A DNA stretch of 64,000 nucleotides. It comes from Devosia riboflavina (GTDB lineage Bacteria > Pseudomonadota > Alphaproteobacteria > Rhizobiales > Devosiaceae). Below the pieces are notes generated by a model that saw nothing but the letters and a program-made list of their open reading frames with translations, did no database searches and was not told where the DNA came from. Made by a program: the position numbers and the translations under genes. The stretch is from assembly GCF_000743575.1 (NCBI RefSeq), contig NZ_JQGC01000010.1:1-64000 (forward strand), in the 5' to 3' direction. This document shows positions 36,411-46,962 of this stretch, in pieces (the stretch's first letter is position 1; the number at the start of each line of letters is the position of its first letter).

Positions 36411-36938
36411 ATGACCTTTCTCGGACCCCTGTCCCGTGCCGCTGCGCTGGCAGGTATCCTTCTTTCGGCCGGCTTCGCCACGGCGCCCGCTTTCGCCGGG
36501 CCCAACGAAGTTGCTCTCCTGAAATCTTATATCGGTGAATGGCGCGGCCGCGGCACGCTGGTGGGCGCCTCGACCGAATCCGTCGTCTGCCGCCTCTCCC
36601 TGTCCCAGGGCAATTCGGACAAGGTCAACTATTCCGGCCGCTGCACCCTTGCTGGCACCAACCTCTCCGTCGCCGGCACCATGGCCTATGTCGACGCCTC
36701 CCGGCGCTACGAAGCCGCCATGACCTCCAACGCAACCTTCAGCGGCATCGCCGTCGGCCAGAAGCGCGGCAGCGGCCTGATCTTCAACCTCAAGGAACGC
36801 ACACCCGACGAGGAAGGCAAGGACATGAACATCTCCGCCCAGATCGCCCTCAACGGCGACGCGATCAGCGTAGCCTTCGAAGTCGTCTACGTAGAATCCG
36901 GCGACAGCCTCCGCGCCGACGTCCCATTTGCGCGCTGA
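36411..36938 (+). CDS. Secreted protein of unknown function
   Basis: 175 residues with a signal peptide (SRAAALAGILLSAGFATAPAFA, cleavage around residue 27). The mature domain has regularly spaced polar/hydrophobic strands (IGEWRGRGTL, VVCRLSLSQG, VNYSGRCTLAG, GTMAYVDASRRYEAAM) suggesting a lipocalin-like barrel, with two Cys probably forming a disulfide. No family recognised. The ATG has GGAGG nine bases upstream. A strong terminator follows. Confidence 0.78.
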   Translation: MTFLGPLSRAAALAGILLSAGFATAPAFAGPNEVALLKSYIGEWRGRGTLVGASTESVVCRLSLSQGNSDKVNYSGRCTLAGTNLSVAGTMAYVDASRRYEAAMTSNATFSGIAVGQKRGSGLIFNLKERTPDEEGKDMNISAQIALNGDAISVAFEVVYVESGDSLRADVPFAR

Positions 36939-36962
36939 ACGGCGGCGCATAATGTCGATCCA

Positions 36963-36987
36963 AGGGCGGCCTAAGGCCGCCCTTTTT
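36963..36987 (+). terminator. Rho-independent terminator
   Basis: AGGGCGGCC-TAA-GGCCGCCCT, a perfect 9-bp stem followed by a T-run, 24 nt after the stop of the secreted protein gene at 36411. Confidence 0.9.
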
Positions 36988-37041
36988 CGTTTTCAGCACT
37001 GACAAAACGACGCTGCCCTCACCCCCCTTTGTTACCGCCCT

Positions 37042-37128
37042 CCATCGTCATTGCCGGGCTCGTCCCGGCAATCCATCTCACCTCCGCATGGACCCGCCGG
37101 GACAAGCTCGGTGGCGACGATGAACGGG
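37042..37128. repeat. REP-like palindromic element
   Basis: A close relative of the full copy at 14014: CATCGTCATTGCCGGGCTCG ... CCCGGCAATCCATCTC ... CCGCATGGACCC ... CCGGGACAAGCTCGGTGGCGACGATG. Both hairpins and the outer pair (CATCGTC/GACGATG) are recognisable. It lies in the 348-bp gap between two secreted-protein genes; apart from the terminator and the next element I see nothing else there. Confidence 0.85.
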
Positions 37129-37154
37129 CTAATCGCTAACGCCACCTCTCCACC

Positions 37155-37186
37155 AATGTCATCCCCGCGAAAGCGGGGGACTTCTG
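37155..37186. repeat. Short repeat of the CCCCGCGAAAGCGGGG type
   Basis: AATGTCATCCCCGCGAAAGC followed by GGGGGAC forms one hairpin (CCCCGC-GAAA-GCGGGG). Related to the elements at 31912 and 44090. Confidence 0.75.
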
Positions 37187-37286
37187 TTCAGTCGGCGACC
37201 AGCTCCTACAAAAATATCGCATCCGGAACCCATTGCTCCCAAACAAAATTGAAATAATCTCAGCGCAGTGGATTGGAGAACTGACG

Positions 37287-37619
37287 ATGAAGATACTCGC
37301 ATACCTCTCTGTTATTATTTCAATCGCAACGTCGAGCATTTCCGCAGCCCACGCCGGCAACTATCCAACCGGCGAGTGCTCCCTGAATGGTGACAGCTCA
37401 ATCCTCTCCCTGGTGGTCTCCAACGGCGACGGCAACAGCTACGCCTGCACCGCCAGTTGCCAGTACAAGATCACCGGTCAACGCCCGCTCCAGACATTCG
37501 CCTGCAACTATGCCCTTGGCGCCGGAGCCCCGGAGAAAACCGCCTGCGACCTCAAAGGCGGCAGCCCCAACTACTTCTCCGAAATACGCCCAACCAAATT
37601 CGTCTGCCAGCCGCACTAA
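37287..37619 (+). CDS. Small secreted six-cysteine protein
   Basis: 110 residues: signal peptide (ILAYLSVIISIATSSISAAHA, cleavage after about residue 23) and a mature part of about 87 residues with six cysteines at 31, 54, 58, 73, 87 and 107, enough for three disulfides. No recognisable family. The ATG follows GGAG at 8 nt. Base composition around the start is more AT-rich than its neighbours and two repeat elements lie directly upstream, so it may be a recent acquisition. Confidence 0.65.
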   Translation: MKILAYLSVIISIATSSISAAHAGNYPTGECSLNGDSSILSLVVSNGDGNSYACTASCQYKITGQRPLQTFACNYALGAGAPEKTACDLKGGSPNYFSEIRPTKFVCQPH

Positions 37620-37679
37620 GTTCTGGCGCTACGATCGTCAGCCCTCGGCCAGACCCGCGGGCAACTCACTTTGCGAAGA

Positions 37680-38450
37680 TCACAATTGCCGCCGCGCCCA
37701 AGCCCGCATTGCCGTCACCAGAAACTCCGCAAACCCCGGTTCAATCGTCTCATACCGCTTCCGAAAATCCGGATGCTCATAGACGTCGGCCAATCCTACA
37801 TAAGCCTCCGGCGTACACTCCCGCCCCCATGCGCTCGCTACCCATTCCCGATGCGCCTCGATGGCCGGATCGAGCGCCGTCGCCTGCGGCGGCAGTCCGC
37901 GCCGAAATCCCTCGGCCAGCGCCTCCTCCACGCGCTGCAACTCCGCCATCATTTCCGCACGCTCCGCCTCGCTCATATCGCCCATTGCCTTTCGGCCCCG
38001 GACAATCCGCGCCTCCATATCGCCGCCAAAGCGCTCCACCAGCCAGGTCTCGTATTCCGCCTGCCTTTCCGGCGCGATCAGCCCGAAATAAAGTTCATTG
38101 TCCTGCATTGCAGTCTCTCCTTCGAGACGGACGATCGTGCGGTCGATCGTCCTCACCATGCCGGCGAACCGCTGCGCCTCGCTCTCAAGCCGGTCGCGCT
38201 GCTCGCGCAGCACAGCCAGCCGATCGAAGCCGGGCGCGTCGAGAATGGCTGCGATCTCAGCCAACGGAATATCGAGCGCCCGATGGATGAGGATCTGCTG
38301 CAACCGCAGCAATTCCTCTTCCCCATAGTAGCGATAGCGGTTTTCGCCGGTGAACGCGGGCTTCAGAAGACCGATCTCGTCATAGTGGTGCAGCGTGCGC
38401 ACCGAGACGCCGGCGAGCGCCGCCAATCGCTGAACGGTATAGGTCTTCAT
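37680..38450 (-). CDS. MerR family regulator with TipAS domain
   Basis: 256 residues: an N-terminal MerR winged helix (YTVQRLAALAGVSVRTLHHY, then DEIGLLKPAFTGENRYRYYG), a linking coiled coil, and a C-terminal TipAS-like ligand domain (about 140-250, with EAHREWVASAWGRECTPEAY). TipAL-type regulators respond to small drugs such as thiopeptides by activating transcription. The frame is open 19 codons upstream, but ATG at 38450 begins the DNA-binding domain. A MerR-style operator lies upstream; divergent from dtd. Confidence 0.88.
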   Translation of the reverse strand: MKTYTVQRLAALAGVSVRTLHHYDEIGLLKPAFTGENRYRYYGEEELLRLQQILIHRALDIPLAEIAAILDAPGFDRLAVLREQRDRLESEAQRFAGMVRTIDRTIVRLEGETAMQDNELYFGLIAPERQAEYETWLVERFGGDMEARIVRGRKAMGDMSEAERAEMMAELQRVEEALAEGFRRGLPPQATALDPAIEAHREWVASAWGRECTPEAYVGLADVYEHPDFRKRYETIEPGFAEFLVTAMRAWARRQL

Positions 38451-38483
38451 CGGTCCCACATTCTCCGCGAGCCAAGCTTCTGC

Positions 38484-38507
38484 ACCCTGACGCCGCGTGA
38501 GGGTCAA
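38484..38507. promoter_or_regulatory. MerR-type operator upstream of the TipAS regulator
   Basis: ACCCTGACGC (38484-38493) and GCGTGAGGGT (38495-38504) are inverted repeats with one mismatch around a single base. On the minus strand the element directly adjoins and partly overlaps a -35-like TTGACC (38507-38502), as in MerR-family promoters. A second pair, ATGACT (38521-38526) and AGTCAT (38536-38541), lies nearer dtd. Confidence 0.5.
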
Positions 38508-38560
38508 CCGCCGTCATTTTATGACTGTAAAGCTCAGTCATTGAACGCTAAAGGAGAGCC

Positions 38561-39001
38561 ATGCGAGCCCTCGTCCAACGCGTCCAGTCCGCTTCCGTCA
38601 CTGTCGATAGCGAGATATCAGGCCAGATCGGCCCCGGTCTTCTCGTGCTCGTCTGTGCCATGCAGGACGACACGGACGATCTCGCCAATTGGCTGGCCCA
38701 GAAAATCGCAAAACTGCGCATTTTTGAGGACGACGCCGGCAAGATGAACCGCTCCGTCCTCGATATCGGCGGCTCCGCCCTCGTCGTCAGCCAGTTCACC
38801 CTTGCCGCCGATACCAAGGGCAACCGTCCCGGCTTTTCCCGTGCCGCGCCGCCCGAGCGCGGCCGCGATCTCTACGAAAAATTCTCCGCCGCGCTCAATG
38901 CATCAGGCGTCCCCGTTGCAAACGGCGTCTTCGGTGCCGACATGAAGGTCGCGCTCGTCAATGACGGGCCGGTCACCATCTGGCTGGACACCGACCAATG
39001 A
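38561..39001 (+). CDS. dtd: D-aminoacyl-tRNA deacylase
   Basis: Hydrolyses D-aminoacyl-tRNAs, preventing D-amino acids entering proteins. The 146 residues contain the two active-site signatures [16 protein letters not shown] and [12 protein letters not shown] (cross-subunit Gly-cisPro motif). The ATG follows AGGAG. Overlaps the DUF454 gene by 4 nt. Confidence 0.96.
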   Translation: MRALVQRVQSASVTVDSEISGQIGPGLLVLVCAMQDDTDDLANWLAQKIAKLRIFEDDAGKMNRSVLDIGGSALVVSQFTLAADTKGNRPGFSRAAPPERGRDLYEKFSAALNASGVPVANGVFGADMKVALVNDGPVTIWLDTDQ

Positions 39002-39417
39002 ACGAGCCGCAATCGCCCCTCGCCCGCAACCGGTTGATGCGCGCCCTCTATCTCGCCCTCGGCATTATCCTGCTCATTACCGGCATTATCGGCATGTTCG
39101 TGCCCCTCATGCCGACGACGATCTTCCTCATCCTCGCCGCCTGGTGCTTTTCAAAATCCTCGCAGCGCCTCGAAAATTGGCTGCTCGGCCACGCCACGCT
39201 CGGCCCTACCATCGTCAATTGGCGCAACCATGGCGTCATCCCCCCGCGCGCCAAACTCATGGCCTGCACCGGCATGGCCGTTGGTTTTCTGATCTTCCTC
39301 TTTGCCGCCCACCCCGCCTGGTGGCTGTTCCTCCTCGTCGCCGGCATCATTGGCGGGTGCGCCTGGTATGTCCTCTCCCGCCCCTCGGCACCCCGCCAAG
39401 CCGAAGACGCCGCCTGA
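38998..39417 (+). CDS. YbaN family (DUF454) inner-membrane protein
   Basis: 139 residues with the DUF454 signature [20 protein letters not shown] and [18 protein letters not shown], three to four membrane helices and a charged tail. Function unknown. Coupled to dtd by a 4-nt overlap and convergent with ssb across a shared hairpin. Confidence 0.88.
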   Translation: MNEPQSPLARNRLMRALYLALGIILLITGIIGMFVPLMPTTIFLILAAWCFSKSSQRLENWLLGHATLGPTIVNWRNHGVIPPRAKLMACTGMAVGFLIFLFAAHPAWWLFLLVAGIIGGCAWYVLSRPSAPRQAEDAA

Positions 39418-39423
39418 AAAGAA

Positions 39424-39445
39424 AAGGGCCGCCGAAGCGACCCTT
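39424..39445 (-). terminator. Terminator of ssb
   Basis: On the minus strand AAGGG-T-CGC, loop TTCG, GCG-G-CCCTT, followed by TTCTTTT, 15 nt after the ssb stop. It may also slow transcription from the DUF454 side. Confidence 0.75.
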
Positions 39446-39459
39446 GGTACCAAAAAATC

Positions 39460-39972
39460 TCAGAACGGAATGTCGTCGTCGAGACCGCCGGATTCGAACG
39501 CCGGCGCATTGGACGAGGGACGACGCCCGCCGCCGCCACCTGCATTATTGCTGACGCCGCGGAACCCGCCATCGTCATTGCCACGGAAACCGCCGCCGCC
39601 ACTTTCGCCGGCGCCTTCGCCGCGACCATCGAGCAGCACCATCGAGGCATTAAACCCCTGGAGCACGATTTCGGTCGAATACTTGTCCTGGCCGGACTGG
39701 TCCTGCCACTTGCGGGTCTGCAACTGGCCTTCGAGATAGACCTTGCTGCCCTTGCGCAGATATTGCTCGGCGACCTTGGCCAGACCTTCCGAGAAGATCA
39801 CCACGCGGTGCCATTCGGTCTTTTCGCGCTGCTCGCCCGTATTGCGGTCGCGCCAACGTTCCGACGTCGCCACCGACAGGTTCACCACCTTGCCGCCGCT
39901 GGGCAGGTTGCGCACTTCGGGCTCGTTGCCCAGATTGCCAACCAGAATGACCTTGTTCACGCTGCCTGCCAT
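39460..39972 (-). CDS. ssb: Single-stranded DNA-binding protein
   Basis: 170 residues: an N-terminal OB fold ([39 protein letters not shown]), a Gly-rich linker and the acidic protein-interaction tip DDDIPF. Essential for replication and repair. The start at 39972 begins the OB fold. Its promoter region carries a GTTC-N7-GTTC SOS box; uvrA lies beyond one inserted LysE-type gene. Confidence 0.96.
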   Translation of the reverse strand: MAGSVNKVILVGNLGNEPEVRNLPSGGKVVNLSVATSERWRDRNTGEQREKTEWHRVVIFSEGLAKVAEQYLRKGSKVYLEGQLQTRKWQDQSGQDKYSTEIVLQGFNASMVLLDGRGEGAGESGGGGFRGNDDGGFRGVSNNAGGGGGRRPSSNAPAFESGGLDDDIPF

Positions 39973-40161
39973 GGCGCTTGTCCTTTTAAAATTCAGTCCC
40001 GGTCTGAACCGGTCGCGGGACGCTTTCTCACAATAGGCCCAGAGTACGCCGCCCGGTACGCGGCCTCCTGCCCGGTCGGCGCACCATAAACCCTTCCACC
40101 GGCAGGCAGCGGTAAATTTACCGAATGCCCACACTTTTCGGCGGCACACCAGTACCTTTAT

Positions 40162-40176
40162 GTTCTCTTTATGTTC
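40162..40176. promoter_or_regulatory. SOS (LexA) box between ssb and the LysE-type gene
   Basis: GTTC (40162-40165), seven bases, GTTC (40173-40176): the direct-repeat LexA site of alphaproteobacteria. It lies 190 bp upstream of ssb and 120 bp upstream of the LysE-type gene at 40296, in an AT-rich patch containing a repeated TTTATGTTCT. The rest of this 323-bp gap shows no coding signal. Confidence 0.7.
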
Positions 40177-40295
40177 TATTCGATTTGATGTCAACAAGCC
40201 CATCGCCTGGGACGAACTGTGGAAAGCCCGCCACGCTCCTGACTCTCCCTGTCAGCAGCCCTGCTCCATTGCCATTCTCACACTCGGGAACCACC

Positions 40296-40940
40296 ATGGA
40301 TTACGCACAGGCGCTCTGGATCTACACCATCCTTGTCTTCGGCATCATCGTCGTGCCGGGCATGGACATGTTTTATATCCTCGCCAATGCCCTGACAGGC
40401 GGTCGGCGCCTCGGCTTTGCCGCGCTGGGCGGCGTCATGCTCGGCGGCGCCGTCCACGCTCTCTTCGGCACCATCGCTGTCGGCGTGCTCACCCAACTTC
40501 CCACCATTCTCTTCCGGGCCATGATCCTCGCCGGCGCCACCTATATGGCTTGGATCGGCTACACGCTCCTCCGCAGCACCATCACCGTGGACGGCATCGG
40601 CCGCGCCACCACCCGCACCGAATGGGCCGCGTTCCGCCAGGGCACCATTACCTGCCTTCTCAATCCAAAGGCCTATCTTTTCGTGCTGGCCGTCTTCCCC
40701 CAGTTCGTCCGCACCGATTTCGGCCCCGTCTGGTCCCAGGCCCTCGCCCTCGGCATCATCACCGTGCTCATGCAGGGCGTCGTCTATGGCGGCCTCGCCG
40801 TCGCTGCCGGCCGCGGTCGCGATGCCCTGGTGGAAAATCCCGCCGCCACCACCTGGATCAGCCGCGGCGCTGGCGCGTTGTTCCTCGCCGCCGCCATTTT
40901 CACCGCCTGGCATGGCCTGACCATGTCATCACCCACTTGA
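40296..40940 (+). CDS. LysE/RhtB family exporter
   Basis: 214 residues, about six hydrophobic segments, with YTILVFGIIVVPGMDMFYIL at the N-terminus (the VPGPD-type motif, here VPGMD) and CLLNPKAYLFVLAVFPQFV in the middle. Exports amino acids or analogues; substrate unknown. The frame is open 57 codons upstream, but the ATG at 40296 starts the first helix. It sits between ssb and uvrA, which normally share one divergent promoter region, and has an SOS box on each side. Confidence 0.88.
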   Translation: MDYAQALWIYTILVFGIIVVPGMDMFYILANALTGGRRLGFAALGGVMLGGAVHALFGTIAVGVLTQLPTILFRAMILAGATYMAWIGYTLLRSTITVDGIGRATTRTEWAAFRQGTITCLLNPKAYLFVLAVFPQFVRTDFGPVWSQALALGIITVLMQGVVYGGLAVAAGRGRDALVENPAATTWISRGAGALFLAAAIFTAWHGLTMSSPT

Positions 40941-40953
40941 CTGATTTTGAAAT

Positions 40954-40968
40954 GTTCTGCAAATGTTC
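40954..40968. promoter_or_regulatory. SOS (LexA) box upstream of uvrA
   Basis: GTTC (40954-40957), TGCAAAT, GTTC (40965-40968). It lies 186 bp upstream of the uvrA ATG, downstream of a TTGACT (40937-40942) that could be the -35 element. LexA control of uvrA is well established in the class. Confidence 0.75.
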
Positions 40969-41153
40969 ATGAGAGCTAAAGGTGTTTTTGCAAGCCACCT
41001 CGGACACAGTAAGGTTACAGTTGCGCTGGCTAGCCATGCGTGGCTGGCGCTTGCGGTTGGCCTGAGCAGCGCTTATCTCATGGGCTCTCCGGCCCCTTTT
41101 GACCCCATTGCTGCTGTGCCTTTCATCGGCGCGACAAGCCACGGACGTGAACT

Positions 41154-41157
<4 letters not shown>
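40969..41157 (+). CDS. Possible small membrane protein preceding uvrA
   Basis: A 62-codon frame (start [15 protein letters not shown]) with one hydrophobic segment ([23 protein letters not shown]) whose stop overlaps the uvrA ATG by 4 nt, as in coupled operons. Against it: no ribosome site, the start directly abuts the SOS box, and its third-position GC is lower than that of the neighbours. It may instead be the uvrA leader. No family recognised. Confidence 0.3.
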
Positions 41158-44048
<2,891 letters not shown>

Positions 44049-44058
44049 TCAAACCAAC

Positions 44059-44084
44059 GGCGGGACCAGTTCCCGCCCTTTTTT
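44059..44084 (+). terminator. Rho-independent terminator of uvrA
   Basis: GGCGGGA-CCAGT-TCCCGCC, a 7-bp perfect stem followed by CTTTTTT, ten bases after the uvrA stop. Confidence 0.9.
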
Positions 44085-44089
44085 CACCG

Positions 44090-44117
44090 CGTCATTCCCG
44101 CGAAAGCGGGAACCTCG
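44090..44117. repeat. Short repeat of the CCCGCGAAAGCGGG type
   Basis: CGTCATTCCCGCGAAAGCGGGAACCTCG forms one hairpin; it belongs with the elements at 31912 and 37155. Confidence 0.75.
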
Positions 44118-44131
44118 ATTTCGTGACCGCA

Positions 44132-44255
44132 GATTCACCTATTCGCGCCGGTGCGATGCTCAACGCCAACAGTCTGCTAACGCGCCCATAGCGTGATCTT
44201 CCCGCCACAAACACCCCGAATTGATCACATCGAGTCACCAATTCGCGCCAATGCG
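44132..44255. other. Gene-free stretch with a 24-bp direct repeat spaced 100 bp
   Basis: Within the 406-bp gap after uvrA, two 24-bp segments (44132-44155 and 44232-44255) agree at 20 positions around a shared ATTCGCGCC core and are offset by exactly 100 bp. They could be binding sites upstream of the small-protein gene at 44455. I see nothing else convincing here. Confidence 0.4.
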
Positions 44256-44454
44256 CCTCTCGATGCTACCTGTGTTCTAACCCGAAAACGCCGGTTTACC
44301 GCAGGCCGTTAGCCCGTCACGCCACTGTCTTGCGTCAGATCGATGAAACTACCATGCGCGCCACGCATGCCGCGCCTGCTATTTGCCCCATGGCGCACCC
44401 CCGCAAATCAGCCGATCTTCAAGCTGCAGCCACCAGCCATACTGGAATAGACCC

Positions 44455-44607
44455 ATGTTTGTACGTGCCGTATGGCGCATCAAGCGCCTGGTCGACATCA
44501 AGCAGACGTTGCGGGAGATGGAAGTTCCCTCGACGCGAGATGCCGACTTACTGGGCATTTCCGGCCCAGATTTCTCCAAGATGACGCGATCGCTGTTCGA
44601 TCGCTGA
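44455..44607 (+). CDS. Small protein, possibly DUF1127-like
   Basis: 50 residues starting MFVRAVWRIKRLVDIKQTLREM, basic N-terminal helix, then DADLLGISGPDFSKMTRSLFDR. The spacing of the 'xxLxxxxIxxxDI' part resembles degenerate DUF1127 proteins, and an undisputed DUF1127 gene lies 200 bp downstream. The ribosome site is weak (GGAA). Function unknown; such proteins are often regulators of RNA or phosphate/carbon metabolism in Agrobacterium and Rhodobacter, so that role is only a guess. Confidence 0.5.
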   Translation: MFVRAVWRIKRLVDIKQTLREMEVPSTRDADLLGISGPDFSKMTRSLFDR

Positions 44608-44805
44608 TCTCTTTCCGACCGCAATAGTAGTAGTGGCCGCTGGATTGCCGTCCGGCGGCCATAGTTTTGGCCTGCACATTAACCGAGCATTAACAGGCAC
44701 TGCCGACGGGTTGCGCATTTTGCATAGCTTCTTTGACTAAACTCTATCTGCTCGCTGGGGTTGGTCTCGACTATATCTCTCCTTGCAAACGACAGGAGAA
44801 CTCAA

Positions 44806-44955
44806 ATGGACATCCGCAAAACCTTCAAGAAGTGGGCCGCTTACCAGCAGACGGTTCGTGAACTTGCTGCTCTCGACAATCGCCAGCTGAACGATCTCGG
44901 CATCAACCGTACCGAAATCAATCGCATTGCTCGCGATCATGCCAATTCGCTCTAA
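44806..44955 (+). CDS. DUF1127 domain small protein
   Basis: 49 residues: a basic N-terminal helix (KTFKKWAAYQQTVREL) followed by the DUF1127 core ALDNRQLNDLGINRTEI. The ATG is preceded by AGGAG at 7 nt. The family comprises abundant short proteins in alphaproteobacteria; some bind RNA and affect small-RNA turnover. Own terminator downstream; the 198-bp gap upstream likely holds its promoter. Confidence 0.85.
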   Translation: MDIRKTFKKWAAYQQTVRELAALDNRQLNDLGINRTEINRIARDHANSL

Positions 44956-44991
44956 TAATTTCAGCGCGAATACTTCTGAACTAAACGACCG

Positions 44992-45026
44992 AACATCCGC
45001 TTCTCTCTGAGATGCGGATGTTTTCG
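44992..45026 (+). terminator. Terminator after the DUF1127 gene
   Basis: AACATCCGC (44992-45000) pairs perfectly with GCGGATGTT (45014-45022) across a 13-nt loop, followed by TTCGTTTC. Confidence 0.8.
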
Positions 45027-45139
45027 TTTCTGCTGCCTGTCGCTGTGAAACTTATCCCCGCCCCCTAACCCTCTGCTATTCTCTCGCCCGTGATTGGCTT
45101 CCAGTTGCGTGGCGGCATGGCGCTTGGTATCTGCCTGCC

Positions 45140-46522
45140 ATGTCAAACGAACCCATTCACATCATCGGCGGGGGCCTCGCTGGTTCCGAAGCCGCATGGC
45201 AGGCCGCCGAAGCCGGCGCCACCGTCATCGTGCACGAAATGCGCGGCGTCAAAGCCACCGACGCGCACAGCACCACCGACTTCGCAGAGCTCGTCTGCTC
45301 CAACAGTTTCCGATCCGACGACCACGAGCAGAACGCCGTCGGCCTCCTCCACGAAGAGATGCGCCGCTGCGGCTCGCTGATCATGCGCGCGGCCGACGAA
45401 CACAAGCTGCCTGCTGGTGGTGCGCTCGCCGTCGACCGCCACGGATTTTCCGCAGCCGTCACGCAAGCCATTGAAAATCATCCAAGAATCACGGTCGTCC
45501 GCGAAGAGTTGGACGGTTGGCCGCCGGAAGACTGGCGTCACGTCATCATCGCCACGGGTCCCCTCACCTCGCCCGCCCTGGCCGATGCGATCCTCGCCAA
45601 AACCGGCGAAGACTCCCTCGCCTTCTTCGACGCCATCGCGCCGATCATCCACTATGACAGCATCGACCACGACATCGCCTGGAAACAGTCGCGCTACGAC
45701 AAGGCCGGCCCCGGCGGCACGGGCGCGGACTATCTCAACCTGCCGATGGACCGCGACCAGTACTATGCCTTTGTAGAGGCTCTGAAAACGGCGCCGCTGC
45801 ACGAGTTCAAGGACTGGGAAAAAGTTCCCTATTTCGACGGTTGTCTGCCCATCGAAGTCATGGCCGAGCGCGGCGATGAGACCCTGCGTCACGGCCCGAT
45901 GAAGCCCGTCGGCCTCACCAATCCGCGCAACCCGACTGTAAAGCCCTATGCCATCGTCCAGCTCCGCCAGGACAATGCCTTGGGCTCGCTCTGGAACATG
46001 GTCGGCTTCCAGACCAAGATGCGCTACGGCATCCAGGCCGAGATTTTCCGCATGATCCCGGGCCTTGCCAACGCCCAGTTCGCGCGTCTCGGCGGGTTGC
46101 ACCGCAACACTTTCATCAATTCCCCCAAGGTCTTGGATAGAGATATGCGTCTCAAGGCCGATCCGCGTATCCGCTTTGCCGGCCAGGTCACGGGCGTTGA
46201 AGGCTATGTCGAAAGCGCCGCCGTCGGTCTCATCACCGGCCGCCTCACCGCGGCTGAAGCCCGCAGTGAGACCATGCTGCTACCCCCGATCACGACCGCG
46301 CTCGGCGCCTTGATCGGTCACGTTACCGGCGGTCACATCGAAGCCGAAAGCTACAGTGGCGCCCGCAGCTTCCAGCCGATGAACGTCAATTTCGGCCTGT
46401 TCCCGGAAGTATCAGTTGAGAAGCCCGAGGGCGTAAAGCGCTGGCGCGGTCCGGAAAAGACCATGGCCAAGCGCCGCGCCATCACCAGCCGCGCGCTGGA
46501 AGACCTGAAAGCCTGGCAGTGA
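45140..46522 (+). CDS. trmFO: Folate-dependent tRNA (uracil-54) methyltransferase TrmFO
   Basis: Methylates U54 of tRNA to ribothymidine with methylene-tetrahydrofolate and FAD. The 460 residues begin with the FAD-binding motif [15 protein letters not shown] and include CSNSFRSDD, the catalytic-Cys region [14 protein letters not shown] and [13 protein letters not shown]. No clear ribosome site precedes the ATG. Its stop overlaps the downstream GTG by 4 nt. Confidence 0.96.
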   Translation: MSNEPIHIIGGGLAGSEAAWQAAEAGATVIVHEMRGVKATDAHSTTDFAELVCSNSFRSDDHEQNAVGLLHEEMRRCGSLIMRAADEHKLPAGGALAVDRHGFSAAVTQAIENHPRITVVREELDGWPPEDWRHVIIATGPLTSPALADAILAKTGEDSLAFFDAIAPIIHYDSIDHDIAWKQSRYDKAGPGGTGADYLNLPMDRDQYYAFVEALKTAPLHEFKDWEKVPYFDGCLPIEVMAERGDETLRHGPMKPVGLTNPRNPTVKPYAIVQLRQDNALGSLWNMVGFQTKMRYGIQAEIFRMIPGLANAQFARLGGLHRNTFINSPKVLDRDMRLKADPRIRFAGQVTGVEGYVESAAVGLITGRLTAAEARSETMLLPPITTALGALIGHVTGGHIEAESYSGARSFQPMNVNFGLFPEVSVEKPEGVKRWRGPEKTMAKRRAITSRALEDLKAWQ

Positions 46523-46962
46523 CCCCCGAGGCGCTACGCTTCTATCTCCACGACCATATCCCGCTTTCCCGGGCCATGGCCGTGGAGGTCTTGGAAGCCA
46601 GCGCCGCCCACGTCCTGCTCGAAGCCCCGCTCGAGCCCAATATCAATATGCACAGCACCATGTTCGGCGGCAGCGCAGCCACGCTCGCTCTGCTCGCCGC
46701 CTGGTCAGTCATGCACCTAAAACTCGAGGCTGCAGGCATCGCCAGCCAATTGGTGATCCACCGGACCGCCATGGAATACCTGCTGCCGATCGCCGGTGTC
46801 GCCCAGGCTTCTGCGCACCTCGACGATGCCCATTGGCCGAGCTTCCTGCAAACCTTCCAGCGGCGCGGTCGCGCGCGTCTGACAGTCGTCGCCGAGTTGC
46901 TGTTCGAAGGTAAGATCGCCGGTCGCCTGACCGGCGAATTCGTCGCGATTTCCGAAACTTAG
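46519..46962 (+). CDS. Hotdog-fold thioesterase (YiiD C-terminal type)
   Basis: 147 residues starting at a GTG coupled to the trmFO stop. The segment [22 protein letters not shown] matches the thioesterase-like YiiD_C domain (N-x-HGT/HST-F-GG pattern). Likely hydrolyses an acyl-CoA or acyl-ACP; substrate unknown. The stop overlaps the convergent NDUFAF6-like gene by 4 nt. Confidence 0.8.
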   Translation: MTPEALRFYLHDHIPLSRAMAVEVLEASAAHVLLEAPLEPNINMHSTMFGGSAATLALLAAWSVMHLKLEAAGIASQLVIHRTAMEYLLPIAGVAQASAHLDDAHWPSFLQTFQRRGRARLTVVAELLFEGKIAGRLTGEFVAISET

